A stretch of DNA of 10,479 nucleotides, from contig RBNI01007276.1 in assembly GCA_003990745.1 (NCBI GenBank), positions 1 to 10,479 of the forward strand, given 5' to 3'. Below, piece by piece: positions 1 through 6,842 of this stretch. The stretch comes from Jimgerdemannia flammicorona. Its lineage: Eukaryota > Mucoromycota > Endogonomycetes > Endogonales > Endogonaceae. A program made the position numbers and the translations under genes. Below the pieces are notes generated by a model. The model worked only from the letters and a program-made list of their open reading frames with translations. It was not told the DNA's origin and ran no database searches. Each line of letters opens with the position of its first letter. Within the stretch, counting starts at the first letter, position 1.

Positions 1-723
1 ACAATGAAATACCACCTTATCTAACACTATCTCCACTCTCCCCCCACTCTGCTCGCAGATCCTCACCACCAAGCCACGATGGCGGCCCCCCTGAGGACCC
101 CACCCCACCCACCATCCAGTCAGCAAATCCCCCAATAACCCTTCCCATTGTAATACCTTCTCCTCTAGCCCTAGCCGCCAGCCCTCCTCAAATACAAAAT
201 GCCAATGGCCCACCAGTCCTACCCATACTGCTAATACCCAACCTACAGTGAGCCAACTATTACCCACCCCACCCACAAGCCGAGATCTCAAGTCCTCCCA
301 TCGATCACCCCCACCCACCAGCCTATGCCTCATACCCAGCCGAACCCCTATCTCAGCCCAAAAAGCCCCCAAAACCTCGCACTCCCCTAGCCAATGTTCT
401 GGCATCTGTATCTGACCCCCAGCTCTCCCAACATCCAAACACTCCTCACAGTCAAATTGTCCACCATCCACCAGATGCCCTGAATGGAAGTTCAGCATGA
501 CATTCCTCTGCAACATTCTCCACCATACCACCCAGAACTTGGGGGGAAGCCACCTCTGCACCTCTACGCACCAAGACCAGATACCAGCCCAGTCCCACTC
601 CTCACCGATCCCCGCCCCCTGCCAGCCACTTGGCCAAAGATCCTGGCCAAGCCCCTGCTGACACTCTACTCCCTCCCCAATATCGAACATAGCAAGTAGT
701 GTACCCCCTAGGAGCAATCTATC
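1..723 (-). other. ORF2 C-terminal zinc-binding (zf-RVT-like) region, open to the window edge
   Basis: Directly after the TGA at 726-724 the same frame stays open for about 240 codons to base 1, with Trp- and Gly-rich coding-like content. It contains GEEWDWAGIW, then LPPKFWVVWWRM, then a C-x2-C-x14-H-x4-C motif (TGT codons at 450-448 and 441-439, CAT at 396-394, TGC at 381-379). This is the order found in the C-terminal zinc-binding domain of LINE reverse transcriptases (zf-RVT family): a Trp/Phe-rich lead-in, then a Cys-Cys-His-Cys cluster. The plus-strand copy at 9634-10479 is homologous to this stretch, which confirms it belongs to the element. Either the TGA is a nonsense mutation of CGA or the protein normally ends there; conservation beyond it favours the first. 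Confidence 0.85.
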
Positions 724-2259
724 TCAGCGCCACATATTCGGCCCCCACACTGCCTCCCCCTCATTGCCCTGCCAGCGTAGGCCAATTCGGTGTGCTCCAT
801 CAGCTATGCCCCACCAGAAGCCCTTAAACCGCAGCCGCCAAATTCTATGAAGCCCCACCAAAGAGAGCAGATCACCAGAGGACCCCTGAGGAGATGTCCG
901 CATCTCCCATACCTTCTGCATCAGAGGCACCCAACCTCCACCCTGTAATTCCACAGCTCTTTTTAACCACCAGGCTCGCAAACAGTGCAGCCTCTTAGGA
1001 AAATCTACCAGCCCAAGACCTCCCCTGACTACTGGTCTCACAAGAGTATCCCAACTGACCTGGGACCTCCTCCCCGCCCAAATCCAATTCCTAGCCATCT
1101 TCATCAACTTCTTCACTACCCATGCTGGGAAGTCAAGGTGATACACCACATACCACAACTTGGGGAACCAGTAAACATTCAGAATCGACACTCGCCCTGC
1201 TAGAGAGATATGGCGGCCTCTCCATCCTCGAAGGGCCTCCCCCCAAGTATTCACCCTGCTCTCCCACCACCCTCGTGGCAAGACAGAACCATATACAGAG
1301 AGGAAGATACCCAAATACCGCACCACTTCACCAGGAGGGACAATTGTTCCAATGACATCCCCACCCACCAGCCCATTCCCTAACACCATTGTCTCACACT
1401 TATGCCAGTTGAGCTTCGCCCCTGAGTGGGCCTCATACCACTCCACTGTCTCCTGTAGGGCAGCTACATCCACCACACTCCCAAGTCCAACCACCATATC
1501 ATCAGCAAAGGCCCCCACCTTCCACACTATACAATAAATAGAGAGCCCTGCCACCTCCCGGCGAATCTGATCCATCAATGGCTCTAGTGAAAGGGCATAA
1601 AGAATAGGGGACAGAGGATCCCCCTGAGGAACTCCTCTTCCCAAGGAAAAAGCCCTCCCATGGTGACCATTATATATCAGCACTGCCCAACTGCTCTCCA
1701 GCAGACTCAACATAGAGACACTAAATCCCAGGGGAACTCCAATTCGGTCCAACACCTTGCCCAGCCACACCCACCGTACATGGTCGTAGGCCTTCTCCTG
1801 GTCCAGAAAGATGAACCTTCCATTCAGGCCACAGGCCCGGGCCCCCTCAATCACACCATGAACCCATGCAGTCCCATCTCTTATAAGTCTGCCCCCAACA
1901 AAGCCTCGCTGCTCCTCCCCCAGCACCTGTTGGGCAACCCTCTGCAGCCTGGCGACAATCACCTTAGTTACCATCTTTCTGTCCATGTCCAGAAGCATGA
2001 TCGGCCTCCAATTCTTCCAGTCTTCTCTCCTCCCCTTGTCTTTGTACAACAAGGTTACCAGCCCTAGATCCTGCTCCCCCACCCACTCACTGCTCAGAAG
2101 GACATGGTCACAGAGAGCAGCCATCTCACCCAGAACTCCAGGAACATCAACCATCTTCTTCCAGAAGTCCCATGGCAGTCCATCTTCCCCAGGTGCTGTC
2201 CCTAGTTTAGTTGCCACCAGGACACTCTGAATCTCGTCCCCCAGCACTGGTAAGGTCAA
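724..2259 (-). other. ORF2 reverse transcriptase domain (open, all core motifs present)
   Basis: A 511-codon open block between TAG (2349-2347) and TGA (726-724). Numbered from 2259, the motifs are: NWRPIMLLDMDRK (83-95, RT motif 1), QRGFVGGR (117-124, motif 2), FLDQEKAYDHV (151-161, motif A with catalytic Asp), GVPQGDPLSP (209-218, motif B), FADD (251-254, motif C, DNA at 1509-1498), LNWHKCE (283-289), and YLGIF (315-319). A thumb-like LAGRVSILN segment follows near 353-361, then IWAGRR and the GGLGLVDF segment, typical of the L1/Tx1 side of LINEs. The block starts at a TTG in the middle of a longer frame, so no real initiation occurs here; codons upstream to 2646 belong to the same frame. 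The catalytic core itself has no visible lesion. Confidence 0.95.
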
Positions 2260-2841
2260 GTCACCTAGTCCAGCTACCTGAGGCAGCCCCCACTCTTCCA
2301 GTGTGTCTGTAATCTCTACTTCATCAGCCCCCCCTTCTCCCTCACTCTACAAACCCTGCCATCTCTCCTTCAACACCCCCAAGATTTGCTGGGTGCCGTG
2401 TATCATATCCCCATCAGCATCTAGGACCCCATCCCACCGGTGTCACACTCTCCTGGCTATGAGCAGTCTCGACAAGTATCTAGTAGGCCGCTCACCCTCC
2501 TCAAGTCCCTGCCACCGTAACCGAGCAGCCATGCCCCGCATATGAGTCTCCTCCTCTTCTCTCAACACCTGTTGTAGTTCCGCAATCTCCAATTTTGCCC
2601 TCTCGATCCTCCAGTCCTCTACCCCATCAACAGTAAGCAAGTCCACTCAATCCAATTGCAATCTACGCAACCTGTTGGAAGCACACCTTGTACGCCTCCT
2701 CCTCTGCCTCCCAGCCTCTCTACCAGCCTCTCCCCAATACACCCTCGCAGCCTCTTTCAATTTCATCCAGCGGCTAGCCACTGGCAAACCCTCATGCCTC
2801 CAGGCAAAAACCTTCGCCTGAATTTCCCCCACCCACACTTC

Positions 2842-3620
2842 TCACAACCCCTTCTCAGCCAGCAGGGAGGAGTTAAGGTGCCAATGTCTGGGTCCATCTC
2901 CACTCCCCCCAAACTGCCCCTGCCCTAAAAGTCCCCAGTGATCAGACCAAGGGCACCACTCAACCTCCAATATCTTCCAAACATCTGACCCCCAGCACTC
3001 CGCTGTCAGAATCCAATCAATCCTCATGCCCAAGCCATTCACCCAATGTGTAAAGACCCCTGCATCCCCCCACCTCATTCTGCCCATATCCTCTAATGAG
3101 CTCAACATCTCCACCTCTTCCCATGCATCCAGACCTCCACTCCTGCCCCAGCACTCCTCCCTCCATCAGTCCTGTCTAGAAGCAGATCCCGAACCATATT
3201 AAAATCCCCACCAAGTACTTCGACCCCTTCCTCCATGAAAGTACCCCCCTCCTCCAGCAGCTCCCTAATCCATGCAATCCTCTCACCCCTAGCCGCAGGG
3301 CAGTAGCAAGAGCCCACCTTCACTGATTCCCACCCTGGCCGATGTCAATCTCCTCAGACCAAGCGATCACCCCAGCTCCTGATGTCCCCCAATATGCCTC
3401 TACCCTTCCTCACCAAAATCACTACCTTTCCAAACCAAGCTGTGTCCCCACCCCATTCCCTAGTCCACTCTACCCGATTGTCCTCGTCCTCATATCTAAC
3501 ATCCTGCAGTAAAAAGAGATCAGCCTCCAATCCCTTGAGCCAAGTAAAAATGTTTCTGTGCTGCCCAGAGCCCCATAACCCATTCACATTCAAAGAAAAA
3601 ATGTTGGTTGTACTGTTCAT
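2842..3620 (-). other. ORF2 AP-endonuclease domain (interrupted)
   Basis: APE-type endonuclease of LINE ORF2, which nicks the target DNA to prime reverse transcription. Conserved pieces in order: LNVNGL (residues 35-40 counted from the ATG at 3695), LLQD (codons 3512-3501, where most LINEs have LLQE), a GSCYCPA strand (just after 3320), GDFN (3209-3198), then after a frameshift FTHW, RIDWI (from 3024) and SDH (2946-2938). GDFN, RID and SDH carry the usual Asp, Asn, Asp and His active-site residues. Two TGA codons only nine bases apart (3356-3354, 3347-3345) fall between the N-terminal part and the GSCYCPA strand. The one-base shift lies between the GDFN part and the LDAWEE segment that starts at 3132. 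Family known; the E-to-D change is seen directly, its effect is inferred. Confidence 0.85.
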
Positions 3621-3651
3621 AAGGAATAAATAGATAATGTTGCCCTCTCCT

Positions 3652-5685
3652 CTACAGGTCCACAGTCCACTCCTCCTGTACCAAGTCCAAGTCATGCTCA
3701 GCAGCCAACTCCTTCTCCCCTGCTTCCTGTGCTGCCAACGCTCCCAGCAGTTCTACCATTGCCCCATCTTCCTGCTCCTCAAATTCCTCGCGATACTCCA
3801 GACATGCCCCCCACCAGAGCTGCAAACCATGCCGCTCTGCCCAGCAGTATGCTGCCCGCTCACCAGCAACTGCCCCAAGTTCTGCCCTCCTCACCTCATC
3901 AACCTCATACCCCTCCTCCTCTAGGAAAATGCCCAGAATCTCCATCTTCAGTACCTCCTCTATGCCATCACCCCGCAGAATCCTTGCCCAATGCTCCTCA
4001 GGCATCGCCCATAAGTCCACTTCTCCCAAGGCTTCAGCTGCTAGATTGTCCAACACTGAGCACATCCACAACAAGTTCCCCACCTCCTTCCCTCCTGGGG
4101 TCCCCGGCCGCCCCGCTTCCAGCATTGTAGTGTCAGCTCCTACACTAGCAGCCTCATCCCACTCCTCCTCAGAAACATCCACCAGCTCGTCCTCGCCGAC
4201 CGCCACCACCTGACCTCCTTGCCCTACATCTGGAACTCCAAAGCACACCTGCTGGGCCCCCTGTATCCTTGTATCCTCTGTCATCCCTCTCTTCCCCACT
4301 GGGCCCCTCCTGATAAGTGGGGTGGGGGTGGCATCCATCTCCGGCTCCCATACTTCGAAGGTACCATCAGCAAATGGGTCCTTGCCCAGCGCCTCCTCAG
4401 CTCCTATCCCTTTTGCCTCCACCTCCTCCCCTCCTTTCCCAGCCCAGACACTGGCTTCAGCGCCCCCGGATGCCTCAGTTCCCACTGTCGGCTTCTTCAC
4501 CTCTCCTGTCATACTCACCAACAGCTCCCTCTGCCTCTTGCGCCCCTGAGCCTGCTCCCACTGCTTCTTATCCACCCAGACCCGCTTCCCGCCCACCACT
4601 TCCAGATGCGTGGACTCCTCATACAGTTTCCAAGCCTTCGCTCTCCTCGCTACTGCACCACCCAACTCTTCCAGCACCTCCAACAAATCCTTCTCCTCCT
4701 CTTCACTCCCCTTCACCCTCGACACCTTGCAGACAAAGGCCCCCCACATCAGCACCGAGGGCCAGTCCCTCTCCTTCCCTGTGGCCTCCTTTCCCGCTAG
4801 CCGAATCCTGACATCCACATCACCTGTCCTGATCTCAGTCCCCTCCCAAACCTGAAAGCCAACATCCACTATGTCGCCATACTCCAACATCACCTCCTCC
4901 ACCCTCTTCCTCGTCTCCTCCTTAGTCACCATGGGCACCCCCTTCACCTGAAGCTGCACTACTCTGGGGTCCCAATGCAAGCACCGCACCATGGGGACCA
5001 CTACCTCCCCAACCACAATGCCAGTCTTCAGTGCCTCCTCCAGTGGACCCACCTCCTCAAAGCCCACCTCGACCCCTTCCAGACCCTTCAAGAACTTCAC
5101 CGAAGCTGCCCCAGCCACCTGCTTCGACACAAGCCCCAGAACCATCCTTGCTGTCACTGCTAAGCCCTGGAAGCACAAGGTCACCGTGAACTCTGAGATG
5201 GATTTCTTGAGTAACGGGGCCACCACCAGCCCCATTACACCATCTGCCAGGTCCCCCTTCCTCATCGGGAACCCCTGCCCCTCCCGGCAATCAGCTGTCA
5301 CATCTCTTTTTTTTTCCTGATTAGCCATCACGCCACCATCAGCAGTCCTGCCACCCCTCCCAGCAGTCTCTCCACTACCCCCGCCTCCCACTGTCGAAGG
5401 CCCAGCTCCCCCAGCATCCTCAGCCTTCTGCTTCCCCTTCCCTCCAGCCTGCTCTCTGCGGGCACCCATCGGCCAGCCCCCAGTCCTCAGCACTTCTGCG
5501 AAGCTCCTCCCCTGCTGCTCTCCAGCCCCCCCACCAGTGCCACCTCTACCACCGGAGTTGCCCAGTCCACTCGAGGCACCGAAAGGCCCCATCCCCAGCC
5601 CATGCCCCCTCCCAACATACTGCCAGTCGAAGGCCCCAGGTCCACCTGACCTAGTATGCATGTCATCTTGCTTGCTGCCTGACAT
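3652..5685 (-). CDS. LINE ORF1 protein (nucleic-acid-binding, RRM-like, open)
   Basis: About 677 residues from the ATG at 5685, which has A at position -3. An in-frame TTG lies further upstream (5718), but a fungal ribosome would use the ATG. ORF1 proteins of LINEs coat the element RNA into a ribonucleoprotein. The N-terminal 130 residues are rich in Gly, Arg and Lys and include a GRSFAEVL stretch near residues 60-66, a motif style common in LINE ORF1/gag-like proteins. Residues about 240-300 look RRM-like (VQLQVKGVP, then an ETRKRVEEV helix, YGDIVDV, DVDVRIRL). A basic segment GRKRQRE lies near residue 385, and the last 200 residues are strongly acidic. The eight or so cysteines are scattered and form no CCHC zinc knuckle. 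The stop (TAG, 3654-3652) lies 32 nt before the internal ATG of ORF2 and 41 nt after the upstream one. Role as ORF1 comes from position and composition; the RRM call is by eye. Confidence 0.8.
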   Translation of the reverse strand: MSGSKQDDMHTRSGGPGAFDWQYVGRGHGLGMGPFGASSGLGNSGGRGGTGGGAGEQQGRSFAEVLRTGGWPMGARREQAGGKGKQKAEDAGGAGPSTVGGGGSGETAGRGGRTADGGVMANQEKKRDVTADCREGQGFPMRKGDLADGVMGLVVAPLLKKSISEFTVTLCFQGLAVTARMVLGLVSKQVAGAASVKFLKGLEGVEVGFEEVGPLEEALKTGIVVGEVVVPMVRCLHWDPRVVQLQVKGVPMVTKEETRKRVEEVMLEYGDIVDVGFQVWEGTEIRTGDVDVRIRLAGKEATGKERDWPSVLMWGAFVCKVSRVKGSEEEEKDLLEVLEELGGAVARRAKAWKLYEESTHLEVVGGKRVWVDKKQWEQAQGRKRQRELLVSMTGEVKKPTVGTEASGGAEASVWAGKGGEEVEAKGIGAEEALGKDPFADGTFEVWEPEMDATPTPLIRRGPVGKRGMTEDTRIQGAQQVCFGVPDVGQGGQVVAVGEDELVDVSEEEWDEAASVGADTTMLEAGRPGTPGGKEVGNLLWMCSVLDNLAAEALGEVDLWAMPEEHWARILRGDGIEEVLKMEILGIFLEEEGYEVDEVRRAELGAVAGERAAYCWAERHGLQLWWGACLEYREEFEEQEDGAMVELLGALAAQEAGEKELAAEHDLDLVQEEWTVDL
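5307..5315. repeat. Nine-base T/A homopolymer inside ORF1
   Basis: Nine T on the plus strand, read as nine A on the coding strand (GAA AAA AAA AGA, encoding Glu-Lys-Lys-Arg). Homopolymers of this length are prone to replication slippage and can shift ribosomes. Here the frame is correct for the 677-residue ORF1, so no shift is needed. Confidence 0.6.
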
Positions 5686-5795
5686 CTTCTTAGTATCTTT
5701 CTCCAATAAACGACTCAAAAGTGGGTTGTAAAAGTGTGTGTAACGTGAAATGTAGCGGAGAAAGATGAGAATGGTTGTTCAAAACTTCCTTCATT

Positions 5796-6776
5796 TCACC
5801 TTTTCCTTTTCTTTACATACTCCACAGTGGCGAGTTCCTCAGTCTCAAGCATGCGATTGTCAACGACATTTATTACTCGAGTAGACGTGACTTTCCTTTT
5901 TTTTGTCTTAGTCACCTTCTCGACAGAGGGTGATTCCTCGACCTCAAGAAAGGAATCGTCGTCACCGTCGATCGCCCGAGTTGAAGTGATGTCGTCTTCG
6001 TCGGGCTCTGCAATCTTGGCGTCCGCGATCTTGGGCTCTTCAATTTTGTGCGCTGCGATATTATTCCTGGCTTTCCTCTTCATCGTTTGTAGTTGCTTGG
6101 CAGATGACACCGGCGGTTGCTCCGAGACCACGTCCGATTCCTTCGTCCCTCCCTTGTTTCGTCTCACTTCAACCTGCACCTTCTTCGTTTTCGCTTTCTG
6201 TCCCGACATCTTCCACCTCCCATGCCGTTTACTTATAGAGCCACCCATCCAATTACTGTATATGCCGTTCTTCACCACGTCCTTCCCAATTAGCTCCTGC
6301 ATCTGTAATACCTCTACTCTCCTCTCTGGCATCACGTTCTCTTCCGTCGATATTGTTGTCTCGCCTTTCTTTTCTCTGCTGCTCGCGCTGTCCTCCATTT
6401 GTACCTTCCTCTCACCTCCCAATTCGCCGCATGTCACGCTCTCTTCCTGCTTGGCGCTTAACCCATTGTTGAACACATTATCCCGCAGTTGCTCGTCTAC
6501 CATTTCAAATCTTCCGTTTCCGAACGTTATGCCCACCTCCATCATTTCAGCAATCTCCGCCTGGACCTCAATCCTCGCCAGTTCGACTCTGCCAGCAAAA
6601 GCCTTTCGCAGATTTTCCTTTTGCAAGTCCTCGAGCGCGCGTATGCGTATATCTTTCTGTAGATTATCGGCCAAGGACCGATGAAGAAGGGCTTGAAGAT
6701 TCAGCACGTCCTGATATAGTTGATCATAGGATACCTGGTCTTGTATGACAGAGGTCGTCGGTGAGAGTGATAACAT
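5796..6776 (-). CDS. Hypothetical nuclear protein, C-terminal half (coiled coil, duplicated basic C-terminus)
   Basis: Unrecognised fungal protein; 326 codons from ATG 6776 to TGA 5798-5796. Residues about 17-80 are rich in Leu, Gln, Glu, Lys and Arg with heptad-like spacing (DVLNLQALLHRSL, then ALEDLQKENLRK), suggesting a coiled coil and oligomerisation. The rest is charged and probably disordered. Near residues 243-257 three five-residue units follow in tandem (KIEEP, KIADA, KIAEP). The last 63 residues are a tandem duplication, each unit starting TSTR and ending in a basic cluster (KTKKRKV, then VKKRKR at the very end) that looks like a monopartite nuclear localisation signal. The frame is the same as that of the upstream half (7622-6843), with one TAG and 22 open codons in between (Pro/Ser-rich). 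It is therefore probably the second part of one gene of about 608 codons. CpG-rich, unlike the LINE. No catalytic or DNA-binding domain is recognised. Confidence 0.65.
   Translation of the reverse strand: MLSLSPTTSVIQDQVSYDQLYQDVLNLQALLHRSLADNLQKDIRIRALEDLQKENLRKAFAGRVELARIEVQAEIAEMMEVGITFGNGRFEMVDEQLRDNVFNNGLSAKQEESVTCGELGGERKVQMEDSASSREKKGETTISTEENVMPERRVEVLQMQELIGKDVVKNGIYSNWMGGSISKRHGRWKMSGQKAKTKKVQVEVRRNKGGTKESDVVSEQPPVSSAKQLQTMKRKARNNIAAHKIEEPKIADAKIAEPDEDDITSTRAIDGDDDSFLEVEESPSVEKVTKTKKRKVTSTRVINVVDNRMLETEELATVEYVKKRKR
5799..5987 (-). repeat. Tandem duplication encoding two TSTR...KKRK units at the C-terminus
   Basis: First unit 5987-5889 (33 codons), second 5888-5799 (30 codons), read on the minus strand. 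Both start Thr-Ser-Thr-Arg, have an Ile at position 6, an acidic centre with Leu-Glu (FLEVEES, MLETEEL) and a Val-Glu (SVEKV, TVEYV), and end in Lys-Lys-Arg-Lys. The second unit lacks three codons before the basic cluster. Divergence at both DNA and protein level shows the duplication is not recent. Confidence 0.75.
6003..6047 (-). repeat. Triplicated pentapeptide-coding repeat (KIxxx)
   Basis: Forty-five bases encode three consecutive units KIEEP, KIADA, KIAEP in the host protein just before the larger C-terminal duplication. This is a short coding microsatellite with conserved Lys-Ile at each start. Confidence 0.65.
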
Positions 6777-6810
6777 GTGCGGGTAGACGACGGTGCTATG
6801 CTTGGGAGAT

Positions 6811-6840
6811 GGGGACGGGGACGGGGAAGGGGGCGAGGAC
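6811..6840. repeat. Five-copy GGGGAC-type hexamer array, G-quadruplex-capable
   Basis: Five tandem hexamers on the plus strand: GGGGAC, GGGGAC, GGGGAA, GGGGGC, GAGGAC. Four runs of at least four G separated by two bases fit the pattern of an intramolecular G-quadruplex on the plus (template) strand. On the coding strand the array gives alternating Pro and Ser codons. It starts three bases past the in-frame TAG (6845-6843) on the gene's sense strand and lies wholly between the two open halves. Confidence 0.8.
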
Positions 6841-6842
6841 GG

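Larger units (their letters stand above)
1..3695 (-). pseudogene. LINE ORF2 (endonuclease-reverse transcriptase), broken by seven stops and a frameshift; C-terminus runs off the window
   Basis: ORF2 normally makes the nick-and-copy enzyme for target-primed reverse transcription. Two in-frame ATGs are possible: 3695, overlapping ORF1 by 44 nt with A at -3, or 3620, just after the ORF1 stop and just before the endonuclease core (NIFSLNVNGL). The frame is interrupted at TGA 3356-3354, TGA 3347-3345, TGA 2844-2842, TGA 2649-2647, TGA 2445-2443, TAG 2349-2347 and TGA 726-724. A net one-base shift lies near 3160-3130. All other pieces between 3132 and 1 are in one frame. Similarity to LINE proteins carries on across every stop, so this is one damaged gene rather than several small ones. 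Six of seven stops are TGA, the product of CGA losing a methylated CpG cytosine. Downstream of 726 there is no further stop to base 1. Confidence 0.9.
1..5740 (-). mobile_element. LINE-type non-LTR retrotransposon, copy A (3' end outside window)
   Basis: Two-ORF non-LTR retrotransposon read leftwards: ORF1 (5685-3652), then ORF2 with AP endonuclease, reverse transcriptase and C-terminal zinc-binding domain, still open at base 1. This domain order is that of L1/Tx1-type LINEs; fungal relatives include L1-like, Deceiver and Inkcap groups, but the clade is not resolved here. No LTRs, integrase or protease are seen, and no RNase H is recognised in the window. The 5' end must lie between the ORF1 start (5685) and the host gene stop (5796). 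The poly-A tail and target-site duplication are not visible because the 3' end is off the left edge. ORF1 is open while ORF2 has seven stops and one frameshift, so the copy is dead for autonomous movement. CpG is scarce compared with the adjacent host gene, as expected for a methylated, decaying element. Confidence 0.93.

Noticed and set aside
2443..2838. Separate small genes at 2838-2647 and 2646-2443
   Set aside because: They share the ORF2 frame, begin at GTG codons right after TGA codons, and link the endonuclease to the reverse transcriptase. They are pieces of ORF2.
1..3695. Genome-wide reassignment of TGA to an amino acid
   Set aside because: The host gene ends in TGA at 5798-5796, ORF2 also has a TAG and a frameshift, and copy B has many stops of all kinds. 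Decay explains the pattern better.
484..5731. Many Pro/Ser/His-rich plus-strand open frames opposite the LINE
   Set aside because: They lie antisense to the LINE reading frames, have biased composition from its C-rich complement, and show no family features.
5827..6684. 285-codon plus-strand frame opposite the host gene
   Set aside because: It mirrors the minus-strand gene. Its hydrophobic Ser/Phe-rich composition is what Lys/Glu-rich codons give on the opposite strand, and the minus strand carries the coherent repeats and basic clusters.
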